Shown: positions 15,905-23,455, counted from the stretch's first letter. The stretch is 45,058 bases of DNA from Bacillus sp. UNC438CL73TsuS30 (GCF_000482325.1 NZ_KI535299.1:113506-158563); one strand, 5' to 3'. Numbers and translations are program-made. The notes: a model not told the origin generated them from the letters alone.

Positions 15905-15940
15905 ACTACTAAAATAGTTCTTTGGTACCATTTTGGTAGT
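15905..15940 (-). promoter_or_regulatory. Nested palindromic operator upstream of the precursor gene
   Basis: On the minus strand ACTACCAAAATGGT and its near inverse ACTATTTTAGTAGT form a large inverted repeat separated by about 8 nt. Each arm is itself a palindrome (TACCA-TTT-TGGTA at 15926-15938 and ACTA-AAA-TAGT at 15909-15919). It lies about 55-90 nt before the ATG. This is a typical operator layout for a dimer-of-dimers regulator; the regulator is not identified. Confidence 0.6.
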
Positions 15941-16079
15941 TTTTTATAAAATTTTGTCTAATTTTAGGTTTTTATAACTAACGATAAAATGATGAAATAT
16001 TACAAAAAATTGGTGTCAGCTGGATTATCTGGTAGATTAAAATCATAAATTTCCCGATTTACAGCGTTTTTCTGTAGCC

Positions 16080-16394
16080 TTGAAAAAGGTATCCATCATC
16101 TGTCATGCAATCAAAGCCCTCGTAATCTATTACCGAACCACCTTTTATCTTATGGAGAATCTTGTTACTTCAGTGCTTGAGCAAACGATTGAACCCTATC
16201 ATTTACCTTATCAGCTTCAACAGATGGAAAATGGATCGTCATCGAATTTGAAAAGTAGATTAGAACAACTAGAAAAACGAATTATTAATGAGGCGATTGC
16301 CAACAATTCATCGCTGCGCCAGGCCGCCAAATCACTAGGAATTGACCACTCCACATTAGTAAAAAAGCTGCAGAGGTGGAAGCGCGACCTGTAA
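16080..16394 (+). pseudogene. Remnant of a sigma-54-dependent activator (C-terminus with Fis-type HTH)
   Basis: The last 80 residues look like the end of a sigma-54 enhancer-binding protein: YLMENLVTSVLEQTIEPYHLPYQL is the segment joining the AAA+ core to the DNA-binding domain. LRQAAKSLGIDHSTLVKKLQRWKRDL is a Fis/TyrR-type helix-turn-helix. The preceding 25 residues are degraded (ALVIYYRTTF in place of a WPGNxRELRN motif) and nothing upstream restores the AAA+ core. No ribosome-binding site. A truncated remnant, possibly still encoding a HTH peptide. Confidence 0.7.
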
Positions 16395-16754
16395 TGCATT
16401 AGTGGCTTCTTTAATCTATACTTGTAACTAACCAGATAATAAGGTGCTTAATGGCATAGGTAACAGGACTACTTTTTTTCCTTATCGAACAAAAACGGAT
16501 AAGTCCAATGACTTAGGGGAGACGTGGTTATCTGTCCATTTAATGTCGAAGCGACATCTACGGAATGACTGAAAGGATGCTTTTTTATCTAAATTATAAA
16601 AATCCTTAAAAATAAAGAAGAGCACATATTAGTCATCCATAATATGTGCTCTTCTTTTATTCAATTAAGGCGCCCATTAATTGAAGATCGTCCCTCGTAT
16701 TTAGCACCAACTTCTATTTAATAGAAATCGGCACTTCGGTTATTCGCTATAAGT
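16395..16754. other. Intergenic region
   Basis: 360 bp holding only the terminator at 16613-16659. No coding potential recognised on either strand. Confidence 0.5.
16613..16659. terminator. Bidirectional terminator
   Basis: AAGAAGAGCACATATTA pairs perfectly with TAATATGTGCTCTTCTT around GTCATCCA, followed by TTAT on the plus strand and AATAAAG-type flanks on the other side. It separates the activator remnant from the minus-strand zinc-ribbon gene. Confidence 0.8.
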
Positions 16755-16964
16755 TTAGCGTGACGCTTTTGGCGGTTGGCACACGTCACATTTACGTTGG
16801 TTATTATTTTTAAATTTCGTAAATGTTTTTTCAAAATTGCTACCACAAGCACATTTAAATAGTAACTTTTGAGAAAAACCGAGATATTCCGTCGTTAGCA
16901 ACTTACTTTCCGAATTGTTCTCAACAAATTCTTTAATTTTACCGATTGTCCATCGTTTATTCAT
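16755..16964 (-). CDS. Small zinc-ribbon protein, possible DNA-recognition module
   Basis: 69 residues from the ATG at 16964 with AGAGGTG upstream. Layout: an N-terminal helix (WTIGKIKEFVENNSESKLL), then TEYLGFSQKLLFKCACGSNFEKTFTKFKNNNQRKCDVC. That is a CxC/CxxC zinc ribbon of the type repeated in some phage and mobile-element HNH or homing endonucleases, where it acts as a DNA-recognition unit. Here it stands alone without a nuclease domain. It may be an independent small gene or the end of a lost larger one. Confidence 0.55.
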   Translation of the reverse strand: MNKRWTIGKIKEFVENNSESKLLTTEYLGFSQKLLFKCACGSNFEKTFTKFKNNNQRKCDVCQPPKASR

Positions 16965-17235
16965 TCTCTAACACCTCTATATTTTATCGCTACATGGAGG
17001 CTTTTTTTGGCATCCATTCAATTATGAGCAAAAGTCTTAATTATTCTAAGTTACTCATTATAACATGAGCTGGAACACAATTAAACAGATAAACTATACT
17101 CTCTGATTACGCTTTTGAGTATGGGATAAAATCATTCTGAGATTCTTCTTGGTGATGAATGCTTTTTAACCATTCCTATGAACCTAATACAATTTATGAG
17201 ATTAATTTTAAAAAATGGAGAAAAGGAATTTGCTG

Positions 17236-17325
17236 ATTGGTTACCTACTCTTTACCACGGGACTTCGTTCAAGTGAACATTTAAGTTTAAATTGGGGAAG
17301 TTTTCGATATAACCGAAAATTGTGA
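17236..17325 (+). pseudogene. Tyrosine recombinase (integrase) fragment
   Basis: The plus strand reads LLFTTGLRSSEHLSLNW, matching the box I region of tyrosine recombinases (L-TGLR-SE-L-L-W), where the first catalytic Arg resides. The frame closes 11 codons later and neither the upstream core-binding domain nor the catalytic HxxR...Y segment is nearby. A short remnant of an integrase. Confidence 0.65.
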
Positions 17326-17468
17326 AGTTTAGTCTTAAATAAAATTATAAAAATTCCACTTAGTAAATTAATCCTCTTCCTAACCTATTGCTACAGCTAG
17401 GGACAATTATTTCAAAAATTTTGCTATTTTTGCAATCTATAATTCCCGACAATATGGCCCGATAAAGA

Positions 17469-17498
17469 AAGACGCCTTCTTATTTAAGAATGGCGCCC
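17469..17498. terminator. GC-rich hairpin
   Basis: GACGCCTTCTT and AAGAATGGCGCC pair with one bulge around ATTT. T run is weak on both sides. It lies just downstream of the kinase remnant on the minus strand and could be its former terminator. Confidence 0.5.
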
Positions 17499-17564
17499 TA
17501 TAATGGAATAACTGAGTAGCTCATGATAACTATTTTAGTTTAAGTACTTTTACAATCACTTAGT

Positions 17565-17850
17565 TCAGGATAGATACTTTTTAGATGCTGATTCCCACGC
17601 TACAAAGAATTCTTCTACTGTTGAATATCTGTCTTTTTTATCTATTTCAACTGCTTTCATTGCTCTTCGTAAAGCTTTTGACCTACATCTCACTTTTTAA
17701 AATATCGGTCAAGTTCTCCAACCAACAATCCAAAAGCGATTGCACCTATATTAAATACGTTAGTTTTTTCATTTATTCAGCATCCATTCAAACTACTTCT
17801 GGCGACATAAATCTTGATGATCCCCATAGTCTTCTCTAGATGATGAAATT
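17565..17850 (-). pseudogene. Hanks-type Ser/Thr protein kinase remnant (C-lobe)
   Basis: Piecing frames together on the minus strand gives WGSSRFMSPE (activation segment and P+1 loop with the APE-like SPE), then INEKTNVFNIGAIAFGLLVGELDRYFKK, DVGQKLYE and AMKAVEIDKKDRYSTVEEFFVAWESASKKY. That is the order of a kinase C-lobe. It is broken by an in-frame TGA where Trp is expected (after FKK) and by at least two frame changes. The N-lobe and catalytic loop are missing. The family resembles stand-alone Bacillus kinases without PASTA domains. Confidence 0.7.
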
Positions 17851-17862
17851 TCCGTGTGAAAG

Positions 17863-18699
17863 TCATTCAAAAATCTTTTTATCCTTCAAAATTTGAAGGG
17901 TAATCTGCTTTGCCTTGCTGCTGCTCACCAGATTGTCCGCCTCAATATTCATGGCAAAAATATAAGCGTTTCCGTCCTTTTCAACGTAACCGATGAAATT
18001 TCCGTTGACCGGAATCCCGTTAATCACTCCATCCTTCCATCCTGTACCCGTTTTTCCAGACAGCAATGCACCATCTTTCTGATCCAATACGAGTATTTTC
18101 TTCACAATGTCGATGTTTCGGTGTGAGAACGGCAGTTGGTAGGTGTAAAACCGTTTTAAGAAATCCACTTGCTATATTGGTGAGATTTCTAATGAACTTT
18201 GCAGCCAGAAATGGGTTAATCCTCCCGAAATATCCTCATTTCCGTAGTGGATCCGGTGCAAAAAATACTGCTCACGATTTTCCCCCAACCGGCTAGACAC
18301 TTCTTGGAAATACCAGATCGTCGAATTTTGAATCGCTTGGGTCAAAGTCTGATCCTGATTCCATTGAGGAAATGGATATTCAGTTCCATCCCATTGAAAC
18401 GTCGTGTTTTCATCTTCCAACACTCCCGTTTGCAATCCAAACAAAGCATGAGGTACTTTAAAAGTGGAATTGGGTGAAAGCCGCTTTTCACTCTTGGCTT
18501 TGTTGTAAATTGTATACTGTTTATGCTCGAGATCATAGCTAAAACCGGTAAAATACGAACTTAGATCTTCGTAGACGACATTATGTTTTTTTACGAATAC
18601 ATCGTTCTTCTCCGCATAACTTTTACTGTTGAAAGTTAGAAGAATTGTAGCCACAAAAGTTATTACGACTAAGTATGCCAATATTCTTCTCCATCCCAT
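17863..18699 (-). pseudogene. Class D beta-lactamase interrupted by one in-frame stop
   Basis: ATG at 18699 is seven nt after AAGGAG. The reading frame runs 281 codons to 17863 with a single TAG at 18172-18174. Class D marks are all present: signal peptide, STFK active site with Ser and carbamylated Lys, STI(W) as the S-x-V/I box, HYGN as YGN, FWLQSSLEISP and SGKTGTGW as KTG. The stop replaces the residue between SPI and QVDFLKRFY, where related enzymes usually have Glu, so one base change restores a complete protein. Bacillus relatives are the YbxI/BPU-type enzymes. As it stands it gives a truncated, inactive product unless the stop is read through. Confidence 0.88.
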
Positions 18700-18782
18700 T
18701 GTCATTCTCCTTTAGCGTACATTTTTATTATGTTTTTTTCGGGTGTGGTTACCAACTTAAATCCGATTAACCTCTCAAACTT

Positions 18783-18866
18783 CTATTTCTCTTTTCTTAC
18801 TAAATAGCCCAACAAAAAAGACAACATACTAATAGATAAAATCAAAAATTCATATGTGCTTCCTAA
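18783..18866 (-). pseudogene. Possible remnant of a holin-like/type I toxin peptide
   Basis: A minus-strand open stretch reads GSTYEFLILSISMLSFLLGYLVRKEK and ends in TAG. The YE-L-hydrophobic helix-basic tail pattern is that of small Bacillus membrane toxins such as TxpA-like peptides. AAAGGGGG lies seven nt before a TTA codon where a start would be expected, but there is no ATG, GTG or TTG in position, so it is probably inactive. Confidence 0.3.
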
Positions 18867-19155
18867 TTCTTCCCCCTTTCATTTTTAGCCTAATCCTCTA
18901 ACAATGACTTAATTCAACTGACACTACTAATTATTTCAAATCTTCCAAATTTACACAATTACTTATTGTTAAATGGCCCGATTGCTGAACAAAGTTTAAA
19001 ATGTACACATTTAGTATTTATTACAAAACTCGTAAGTTTTTTACACTACAAAAATATCAGTTTTTTCGCTTTTTTTCTATTTTGATTTCCATCTAAAAGT
19101 TAGTCTATAAAAAATGTACAGAAAGTTATATATCTTTTGACGGGAATGGTCAAAA
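18867..19155. other. AT-rich intergenic region
   Basis: Between minus-strand remnants and the plus-strand recombinase. No structure stronger than AT-rich tracts was seen. Confidence 0.4.
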
Positions 19156-19698
19156 ATGAGTGAACTTGTTGGATACGCAAGGGTAAGTACCTTAGATTAG
19201 GATTATTCCTTACAAGTTAAACAATTAGAAAAGTATGGATGCACTAAGATTTTTTACGATAAGAAAAGTGGCAAAAACACTGGAAGGCCCGAACTGAACA
19301 AAGTCATGGAGTATTTAAGAGCAGGAGACAAATTAGTTGTTTATAAGATTGACCGTTTGGCCAGATCAACAAGAGACTTACATAATATTGTTCATGAATT
19401 ACAAGAGAAAAATATCGGTGTTGTATTCATCAAAGAACAGATCGACTTTTCAACTCCGGCTGAAAAGCTCATGTTTACCATGCTGGGGGCTATTGCTGAA
19501 TTCGAGCGCGATCTCATCAATGAACGGACCAAAGAAGGGAGAGAACGGGCGAAAGCACAAGGGAAACACTTAGGAAGAAAAGGACAGGACACAAAGGAAA
19601 TCAAAAGTGCATTAAAAATGTTTGCAAAACGGGAGAAAAATGGATTAAGTGTAAATGACATTTCTAAACAAACAGGGGTACCTGGGAAAGGACTATAG
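19156..19698 (+). pseudogene. Serine recombinase (resolvase/invertase) with amber codon
   Basis: The frame from ATG 19156 reads GYARVST with the catalytic Ser11, then a TAG at codon 15 where the family has Gln (STxDQxxSL). It continues through YKIDRLARSTRDL (the DRLxR active-site segment), FSTPAEKLMFTMLGAIAEFERDLI (helix E) and GLSVNDISKQTGVPGKGL. The C-terminal helix-turn-helix is cut by a stop where RxTVxR is expected. Two lesions make it a pseudogene; an internal GTG/ATG start (such as 19306) would lose the catalytic Ser. It belongs to the small Tn3-type resolvase/invertase group. Confidence 0.85.
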
Positions 19699-19811
19699 GA
19701 ACACTCGCACTAGGTCAGCAATTTAAAATGGATGAACAACAATTTGACAGTAGTAAAGATGATGGTAGTTATGCACGATTTTATTGTACAGTTTCCAATG
19801 AAACATTCTAA
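19698..19811 (+). pseudogene. Unidentified gene tail
   Basis: An open frame directly after the recombinase reads TLALGQQFKMDEQQFDSSK and ends ...FYCTVSNETF with TAA just before a terminator. Composition looks protein-coding, but there is no start or recognisable family. Probably the 3' end of a gene whose front was lost at the recombinase junction. Confidence 0.35.
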
Positions 19812-19840
19812 ATAGGGGAAGTTATTCCCCTATTTTTATT
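19811..19840 (+). terminator. Rho-independent terminator
   Basis: AATAGGGGAA pairs with TTCCCCTATT around GTTA, then TTTATT. It closes the recombinase/unknown tail unit. Confidence 0.8.
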
Positions 19841-19869
19841 TTCTTAAATAAATTTTCAGCCACTTTTTC

Positions 19870-20680
19870 CTAACTGACCCACTCTACAAAGGACGGTATT
19901 CTTAACAGTCCCTTTTCCGTAAGATTCCTGTATTTAACTTTTACTTTCATCTTTGGATCTAGATAAACGAATTTATCATTTTCTTCTATAATAAAGTCCT
20001 TATATTGTTTGTAAAATTCTTTACGATTTGGAGTAGGAATAAACTCTATTAACCCTGCGTATTTGCCATTTTCAAAATTCAGCAGTAATCCAAACTCGTC
20101 TTTCCGTAACCCTGAAACATAAACATCTTCATACTGATAATTTATAACCTTCATCCAATCACTTGAACGTTTATTGATTTGGTACTTAGAGTTTGCCTTC
20201 TTTTGAACTATTCCCTCAAGTTGGTGCTGCTTTATTAATTCAAAATACTGTTCAGCATTGCCTTCTATCCACTGGACTTTATTTAGTAATTTACTATCTT
20301 CCGGAATAATCTTTTTAAGCATTTCCTTACGTTCAATTAATGGTAAGTTGGTTATCTTAGCCCCATTAAAATATATAATATCGAAAACACTGTAAGAAAT
20401 TTCAAGACATAAATCGTTCCATTACAGCTTCAAAGTCTGGTTTCCCTTGATTGTCAGTAACTATTATCTCTCCATCTAAGATAGTACCATCTGGAATAGG
20501 AAGGTTTATCAATTCAGGAAATTTAGATGTAATTTTATTATTATGACGAGTATAGATTTTTACTTTATTATCAAACTTAGTCCAAATGGTACGAAATCCA
20601 TCAAGCTTTAATTCAGTTATATAATTATCATCGTCAAATGGATGATCTATTTTTTGTAAAAGCATTGGTGAAACAAACAT
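19870..20680 (-). pseudogene. LigB-like ATP-dependent DNA ligase, frameshifted
   Basis: The start at 20680 follows GAGGTG by six nt and reads FVSPMLLQKIDHPF, then ELKLDGFR with the adenylated Lys25 of motif I, TRHNNKITSKFPEL, ILDGEIIV (motif III/IIIa) and FEAVMERFMS before a stop. A second frame from about 20400 continues YSVFDIIYFNGAKITNL, then HQLEGIVQKKA (motif IV) and DWMKVINYQY (motif V), to IPSFVEWVS. Joined, the product matches the SPbeta prophage ligase LigB (YoqV) in layout and length (about 270 residues). One deletion around 20395-20405 separates the halves. It marks a phage contribution to this region. Confidence 0.85.
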
Positions 20681-20977
20681 TTAAAACACCTCATGATAAA
20701 TTGTACCATGAGAACTTTTCAAAATTTGGTGGTAATTAAATGTAAAATAATTACCATTTAATTAAATAATAAGATGTGAACTCCATCCTTAACGCTAAAT
20801 TGAGGTTTGGGCAGTTAAGGATGGAATTTTTAAAGTAGGCACCAAGGCATTGAGGAACCTCAGTTAAAAACAATATGGACATTTTTTCCAAAAATATACA
20901 TTTACAAAATAGGCTAAAATCCAATATTAACAAGACCTTCAACCAGTATGTACCATCTATACATTTATTTGTTCTTC

Positions 20978-21005
20978 GCCAGGAGAGATCCTGGCATTTT
21001 TATTT
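20978..21005 (+). terminator. Rho-independent terminator with no gene upstream
   Basis: GCCAGGA-GAGA-TCCTGGC followed by ATTTTTATTTT. No plus-strand gene lies within 1 kb upstream, so it may end an unannotated short RNA starting in 20700-20950. Confidence 0.75.
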
Positions 21006-21043
21006 TGTAATTTAGTTCATTTCAACATTTGTACCTTTTAAGG

Positions 21044-21072
21044 TTTAACATTTAAAATATTTAAGGTAAAAT
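21044..21072 (+). promoter_or_regulatory. Candidate sigma-A promoter of the small RNA
   Basis: TTTAAC and TAAAAT separated by exactly 17 nt; start predicted near 21079. Confidence 0.5.
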
Positions 21073-21078
21073 GGATAT

Positions 21079-21171
21079 TCTAAAATTTTCCAATATCACA
21101 TAAGATAAAGGTGTAGGACGAAGAGGGTCACCTTCCCGCTTAAAGCGTCATTTTTTTGACGCTTTTTTATT
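21079..21171 (+). ncRNA. Orphan small RNA candidate
   Basis: A unit of about 93 nt with a promoter (21044-21072), an internal hairpin (AAGGTG...CACCTT, 21107-21134) whose loop holds GGACGAAGAGGG, and a strong terminator (AAAGCGTCA / TGACGCTTT then TTTATTTT, 21142-21170). No open frame of note. The loop and the CCTTCCCGC stretch could pair with ribosome-binding sites. No known RNA family recognised. Confidence 0.5.
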
Positions 21172-21275
21172 TTAATTACTTCCGCTAATCATCAAATATT
21201 CTGCACCTGTTCTCTGTTAGGTTAGGACGGCTTGGATATCTGCATGGTTTTTGCGATTTACCTGTTTATCCCCCA

Positions 21276-21305
21276 AATAAAAAAAGCACCCACATATTGG
21301 ATGCT
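21276..21305 (-). terminator. Terminator of the repeat peptide gene
   Basis: AGCATCC pairs with GGGTGCT (one mismatch) across AATATGT on the minus strand and is followed by TTTTTTTATTT, 10 nt beyond the stop at 21315. Confidence 0.75.
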
Positions 21306-21314
21306 CAACACATT

Positions 21315-21419
21315 TTATACACCTGGCTTTGGTTCTGCATATTTTATTGGAAAGCCACCTGGTCTTGGTTCTGCATAACTCATGGGATAACCACCTGGCT
21401 TAGTACCTGTCATTCCCAC
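21315..21419 (-). CDS. 34-residue peptide with internal Pro/Gly repeats
   Basis: GTG at 21419 with AGGTG seven nt upstream, 34 codons, TAA, then a clear terminator. The peptide contains two copies of a 12-residue unit, PGG(Y/F)P(M/I)(S/K)YAEP(R/K), and ends PGV. The same frame is open upstream to about 21470 and holds a degenerate third unit (GGYHLGDPP), so the true start could lie further up or the 5' end may have decayed; no other start codon is present there. No signal peptide. Function unknown; repeats in so short a peptide suggest signalling, scaffold or structural use. It lies in the phage-derived region. Confidence 0.55.
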   Translation of the reverse strand: MGMTGTKPGGYPMSYAEPRPGGFPIKYAEPKPGV

Positions 21420-21609
21420 GGGTGGGTCACCTAAATGATAACCACCATTCTTAAAAACTATTTTACAGAAATACTACCAAGTGATAAATATTTGATATCG
21501 AGATATTCCTCGATTCCATATTATTTTTGAATGTAACATTTTTTTGATTAAATGACTCTCATGGATTTTTTAATTTATATAATGCCGGGGCGAATCCCCC
21601 AGTATCGTT

Positions 21610-22260
21610 TTATGCATCTTTTCTCTTATAAAGTTCAGCATTAAAAATCTCAGCATGTTCATTAGTTAAACGAATATAATTAACACCATTCTCAAATTTT
21701 GTTTTAACATATCCCTTTTTTTCCAACCGGTAAACTGAGGATTTTAATTTAGTCCAACCCTCTTTATCGTGTTTTCCTATAAAGAATGACTCACGGCTAT
21801 ATTCAATCCAATCATCCTCAAGCTCCTCTGTTGCATACTTGTTAATGAGGTGACCAATAACCATACAGTAATAGATATTTATTTTATTAAAATTTTCTAG
21901 ATAGAGTGGTATTAATACGCCTTTTTTGGAGTCCGTATTATCACAATCTAAATATAGCTTTTTAGCTTTTTCAGTTAATGACACTTCACCCTTATATTCA
22001 CTGGTGTTTTCCTTTATACTTTTAATGTCCGGAAGCACCACCTTACACATTTGACATAGCTCATCATCCTGATAATCTGAAATATCCTTTACATAGATAC
22101 TTTTTATTGCCGTTTCCGGATCTTTATTTCGTGCTCTAGTACAATATGGTTGATTAATAGTATTAGGAACAATATGAAGCTTCTGACCTTTCCCAAATTG
22201 TACTAGTTTAAAGCTAGTAGGTACGGATTCGGCTAATTCCTTGTAAGTAATTTTGCTCAT
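21610..22260 (-). CDS. Hypothetical protein with CxxC and winged-helix-like C-terminus
   Basis: 216 residues from the ATG at 22260, nine nt after GGAGG. Features: an N-terminal region with PYCTRARN and ELCQMCKVV that could bind zinc, a middle part (KAKKLYLDCDNTDSKKGVLIPLY), and a C-terminal helix-strand pattern (WTKLKSSVYRLEKKGYVKTKFENGVNYIRLT) resembling the recognition helix and wing of a winged-helix domain. It might be a replication or regulatory protein of a mobile element, in keeping with its neighbours. No family recognised. Confidence 0.65.
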   Translation of the reverse strand: MSKITYKELAESVPTSFKLVQFGKGQKLHIVPNTINQPYCTRARNKDPETAIKSIYVKDISDYQDDELCQMCKVVLPDIKSIKENTSEYKGEVSLTEKAKKLYLDCDNTDSKKGVLIPLYLENFNKINIYYCMVIGHLINKYATEELEDDWIEYSRESFFIGKHDKEGWTKLKSSVYRLEKKGYVKTKFENGVNYIRLTNEHAEIFNAELYKRKDA

Positions 22261-22312
22261 GTTGATATGCCTCCTCATAATTGAGCCGAGGATTAGACCC
22301 CGGTATTATTTT

Positions 22313-22876
22313 TCAACTTGTAATGGCCCTTTCAAACCATTCCATTGCATTAGAAGGGAATTTTTCCTCTTTCAAATACGCAACATCTTCATTAGTTAAT
22401 TTATAATGATTGGATTTGCTTCAACCAATCTATTAGAAAACTGAGCCTTTAAAAATTTGTGATAAAACTTCATTGTGTCGTAAGTTTCCAATGTATGAAC
22501 AATTCGAACAGTATCACCATATTCAAATTTTACATTTTCAATTTTTTGTTGTAATAACAAGGAAGTTGTATAAGTAAATTTGTGCGTACCGTTTGAAAAT
22601 TGCAGCAACAAAATGAAACCGTGTTTCGGAATTTCACGCTGCTTCTTTTCTTCTTCTCTTTCTTTTCGCCTATCAGCATTTAATTGTCGTCAGTTCTTTA
22701 CTTGGGATTTCCTCCTGGAACTTTTCTAATGGATCTTCAAACTTGTCGAATTTAACGCTAGGATTAAACCCATTATTAATATTAACATTAGTATTTGATT
22801 CATCAGCGTTGGCCTTACAGTCTGATGTCCTCGATCTAAACGTACTGTGCTTGACTAAAAATTTCCTCGGTTCCAA
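22313..22876 (-). pseudogene. Hypothetical phage-type gene with two frameshifts
   Basis: Three frames combine into one plausible protein. Part 1 (22876-22690) reads KFLVKHSTFRSRTSD and EDPLEKFQEEIPSKEL; part 2 continues RQLNADRRKEREEEKKQREI then FILLLQFSNGTHKFTYTTS and VRIVHTLETYDTMKFYHKFL; part 3 ends KLTNEDVAYLKEEKFPSNAM and WFERAITS. The joins are near 22690 (one extra A) and 22407 (one missing base). Charged coiled-coil middle, no catalytic motif recognised. The first start (TTG at 22876) has no ribosome-binding site, so the 5' end may also be lost. Confidence 0.6.
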
Positions 22877-23231
22877 GTCTTCACTTTTTATCTCCTATTT
22901 TATTATCCTGCCTAATCCTCCTTCCTTTCTAACCGTTTGGTGGTAGCACTTGAATTATTTATCATATATTGTCCGAGCGTACATATTATTATAATGTGAA
23001 TTTAACACATATTGAAATTAAAATTTTAATGAAAGAAACAGGCACAGTAAAAAAATTGATCAAAGTGGATACTTTTTCATAAATTAGATTTAGATTTCAA
23101 TTTTTGTAAAAAAGTTTATTCGTTTCCTATCTAAATTACTCCACAATCGCACCTTTTAATTGAATAACAACGGACTATATTTTATTGAAATCATGGTCAA
23201 CAAAGATCTTCATTTTATCTGTATAAGGACG

Positions 23232-23372
23232 CTAAGTTTCCATGTTTGTAATTTTGCCGAAAAGTACTGCATCATAATACTTATTCTCTATAAAATAGTA
23301 GTCCTTTTATCTTCCTTCTAACTCATATCTATTCTTTTCAAGTATCCGTGCAGAGCCAATATTGGCATGAAC
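23232..23372 (-). pseudogene. GNAT acetyltransferase fragment
   Basis: The minus strand reads ANIGSARILEKNRYELEGR, stop, KDYYFIENKYYDAVLFGKI. This matches the C-terminal end of RimJ/RimL acetyltransferases (N-x-xSxxxLEKxGFxxEGxxRD...G-YYD-xxxxxL). An in-frame TAA replaces the usual hydrophobic residue after EGR, and the N-terminal half is absent. Confidence 0.6.
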
Positions 23373-23455
23373 TAAATTATTACACTTGGTTTTAGTAATC
23401 TTTCTTGTGATGAAATTGAACTTGGTGTTACTTTATTGAAAAAGGCCTGGTTATA

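Larger units (their letters stand above)
16965..17564. other. Region of gene remnants
   Basis: 600 bp containing the tyrosine recombinase fragment at 17236-17325 and the hairpin at 17469-17498. Nothing else recognised. Confidence 0.5.
20681..21314. other. Intergenic region rich in hairpins
   Basis: Holds a long hairpin at 20780-20832 (TCCATCCTTAAC / GTTAAGGATGGA, followed by ATTTTT), a compact terminator at 20978-21005, the small RNA candidate at 21079-21171 and the terminator at 21276-21305. A 63-codon frame at 20751-20942 (-) is not convincing. Confidence 0.55.

Noticed and set aside
17585..17839. 84-codon plus-strand frame
   Set aside because: Antisense shadow of the protein kinase remnant, which has clear motifs.
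20751..20942. 63-codon minus-strand frame
   Set aside because: Runs through a long hairpin with terminator features and has no ribosome-binding site or family resemblance.
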